Origin: CBDAQD01 sp965275905
Lineage (GTDB): Bacteria > Pseudomonadota > Alphaproteobacteria > Rhizobiales > JAJFHC01
Assembly: GCA_965275905.1 (NCBI GenBank)
Contig: CBDHYJ010000055.1
Coordinates: 1 to 64,000 of the forward strand
Reading direction: 5' to 3'
DNA: 64,000 bases
Numbering within the stretch: position 1 is the first letter of the stretch; each line of letters opens with the position of its first letter. The translations under genes were made by a program, and so were the position numbers. A model generated the notes under the pieces. The model saw nothing but the letters and a program-made list of their open reading frames with translations. It ran no database searches and was not told the origin of the DNA. This document shows, piece after piece, positions 63,916 through 64,000 of this stretch.

Positions 63916-64000
63916 GCTGTGGGACGGCCCTCGAATTCGTGTCCGTCATGACCGGTGAGTTCCGCGGCAACGATGGCGCCGACGTCCTGCGGCTCGGCAA
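63912..64000 (-). CDS. mtaB: C-terminus of tRNA t6A37 methylthiotransferase MtaB (partial)
   Basis: Only the last 29 codons are in the window. The minus-strand frame ends AIVAAELTGHDGHEFEGRPT plus A and TGA, and this closing TRAM-like segment (xxTGHDGxxLxGxP) fits the end of MtaB, the radical SAM enzyme that adds methylthio to t6A37 in tRNA. The stop overlaps the ftsY ATG, and the mtaB-ftsY order is well known in alphaproteobacteria. The rest of the gene is beyond the window edge. Confidence 0.7.
   Translation of the reverse strand, partial: AEPQDVGAIVAAELTGHDGHEFEGRPTA

Overview
The window is 64 kb of ordinary, GC-rich (low 60s percent by eye) alphaproteobacterial chromosome. No phage, transposase, CRISPR or plasmid module was seen. 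The lineage call rests on gene content and order: YggT-YggU-FolD, an IalB-family protein next to rlmN, a DUF2794 protein, acnA next to ccmABCDG, and mtaB-ftsY-yciB. It suggests a free-living, motile, respiring member of Hyphomicrobiales or a near relative, probably oligotrophic or marine (TRAP transporter, many small exporters and LysR regulators). Genus cannot be told from this sequence.

Layout. 1-1.6 kb: the tail of a flagellar rod-type protein, a very small basic protein and an exported DUF6569-like protein. 1.65-7.7 kb: a minus-strand catabolic cluster (membrane protein, RidA, LysR, DUF1445 hydro-lyase, TRAP dctP-dctQ-dctM). 7.8-10.5 kb: an ArsR/SRPBCC pair, tRNA-Ala, yggT-yggU-folD. 10.5-19.2 kb: a cyclase, two methyltransferases, a LysR regulator, ppa, two LysE exporters, a Kelch protein and an outer-membrane beta-barrel. 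19.4-28 kb: argG, an HCCA isomerase, a chemoreceptor, metA, an SDR and a LysR regulator, with degenerate copies of gene 3' ends between them. 28-34.8 kb: an MFS gene behind a leader-peptide attenuator, an EamA exporter, rlmN, IalB, an ECF sigma factor, an RNA methylase and a quinone oxidoreductase. 34.8-43.4 kb: antiporter, CBS protein, LLM oxidoreductase with MerR, and small metabolic enzymes. 43.5-46.8 kb: a YbbA/YbbP-type ABC exporter divergent from a GDSL esterase. 46.9-54.3 kb: a frameshifted Bax-inhibitor gene, htpG and others. 54.5-64 kb: acnA, the cytochrome c maturation operon ccmABCDG, MarR, NUDIX, yciB, ftsY and the end of mtaB.

How parts work together. CcmABC/D handle haem for cytochrome c and CcmG reduces apocytochrome thiols. 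FtsY is the SRP receptor. The TRAP cluster probably imports a small carboxylate that the DUF1445 enzyme and RidA process under LysR control. Several regulators have clear palindromic operator candidates next to or over their own starts.

The most unusual observations are: (1) copies of the argG 3' end at two, perhaps three, further places, separating genes for exported proteins; (2) a similar relic of the isomerase 3' end, and a 22-bp direct repeat flanking the chemoreceptor; (3) an Ile/Val-rich leader peptide followed by a textbook intrinsic terminator in front of an MFS gene; (4) single-base frameshifts in the Bax-inhibitor gene (two) and at the start of acnA (one), which may be sequence errors or real decay.
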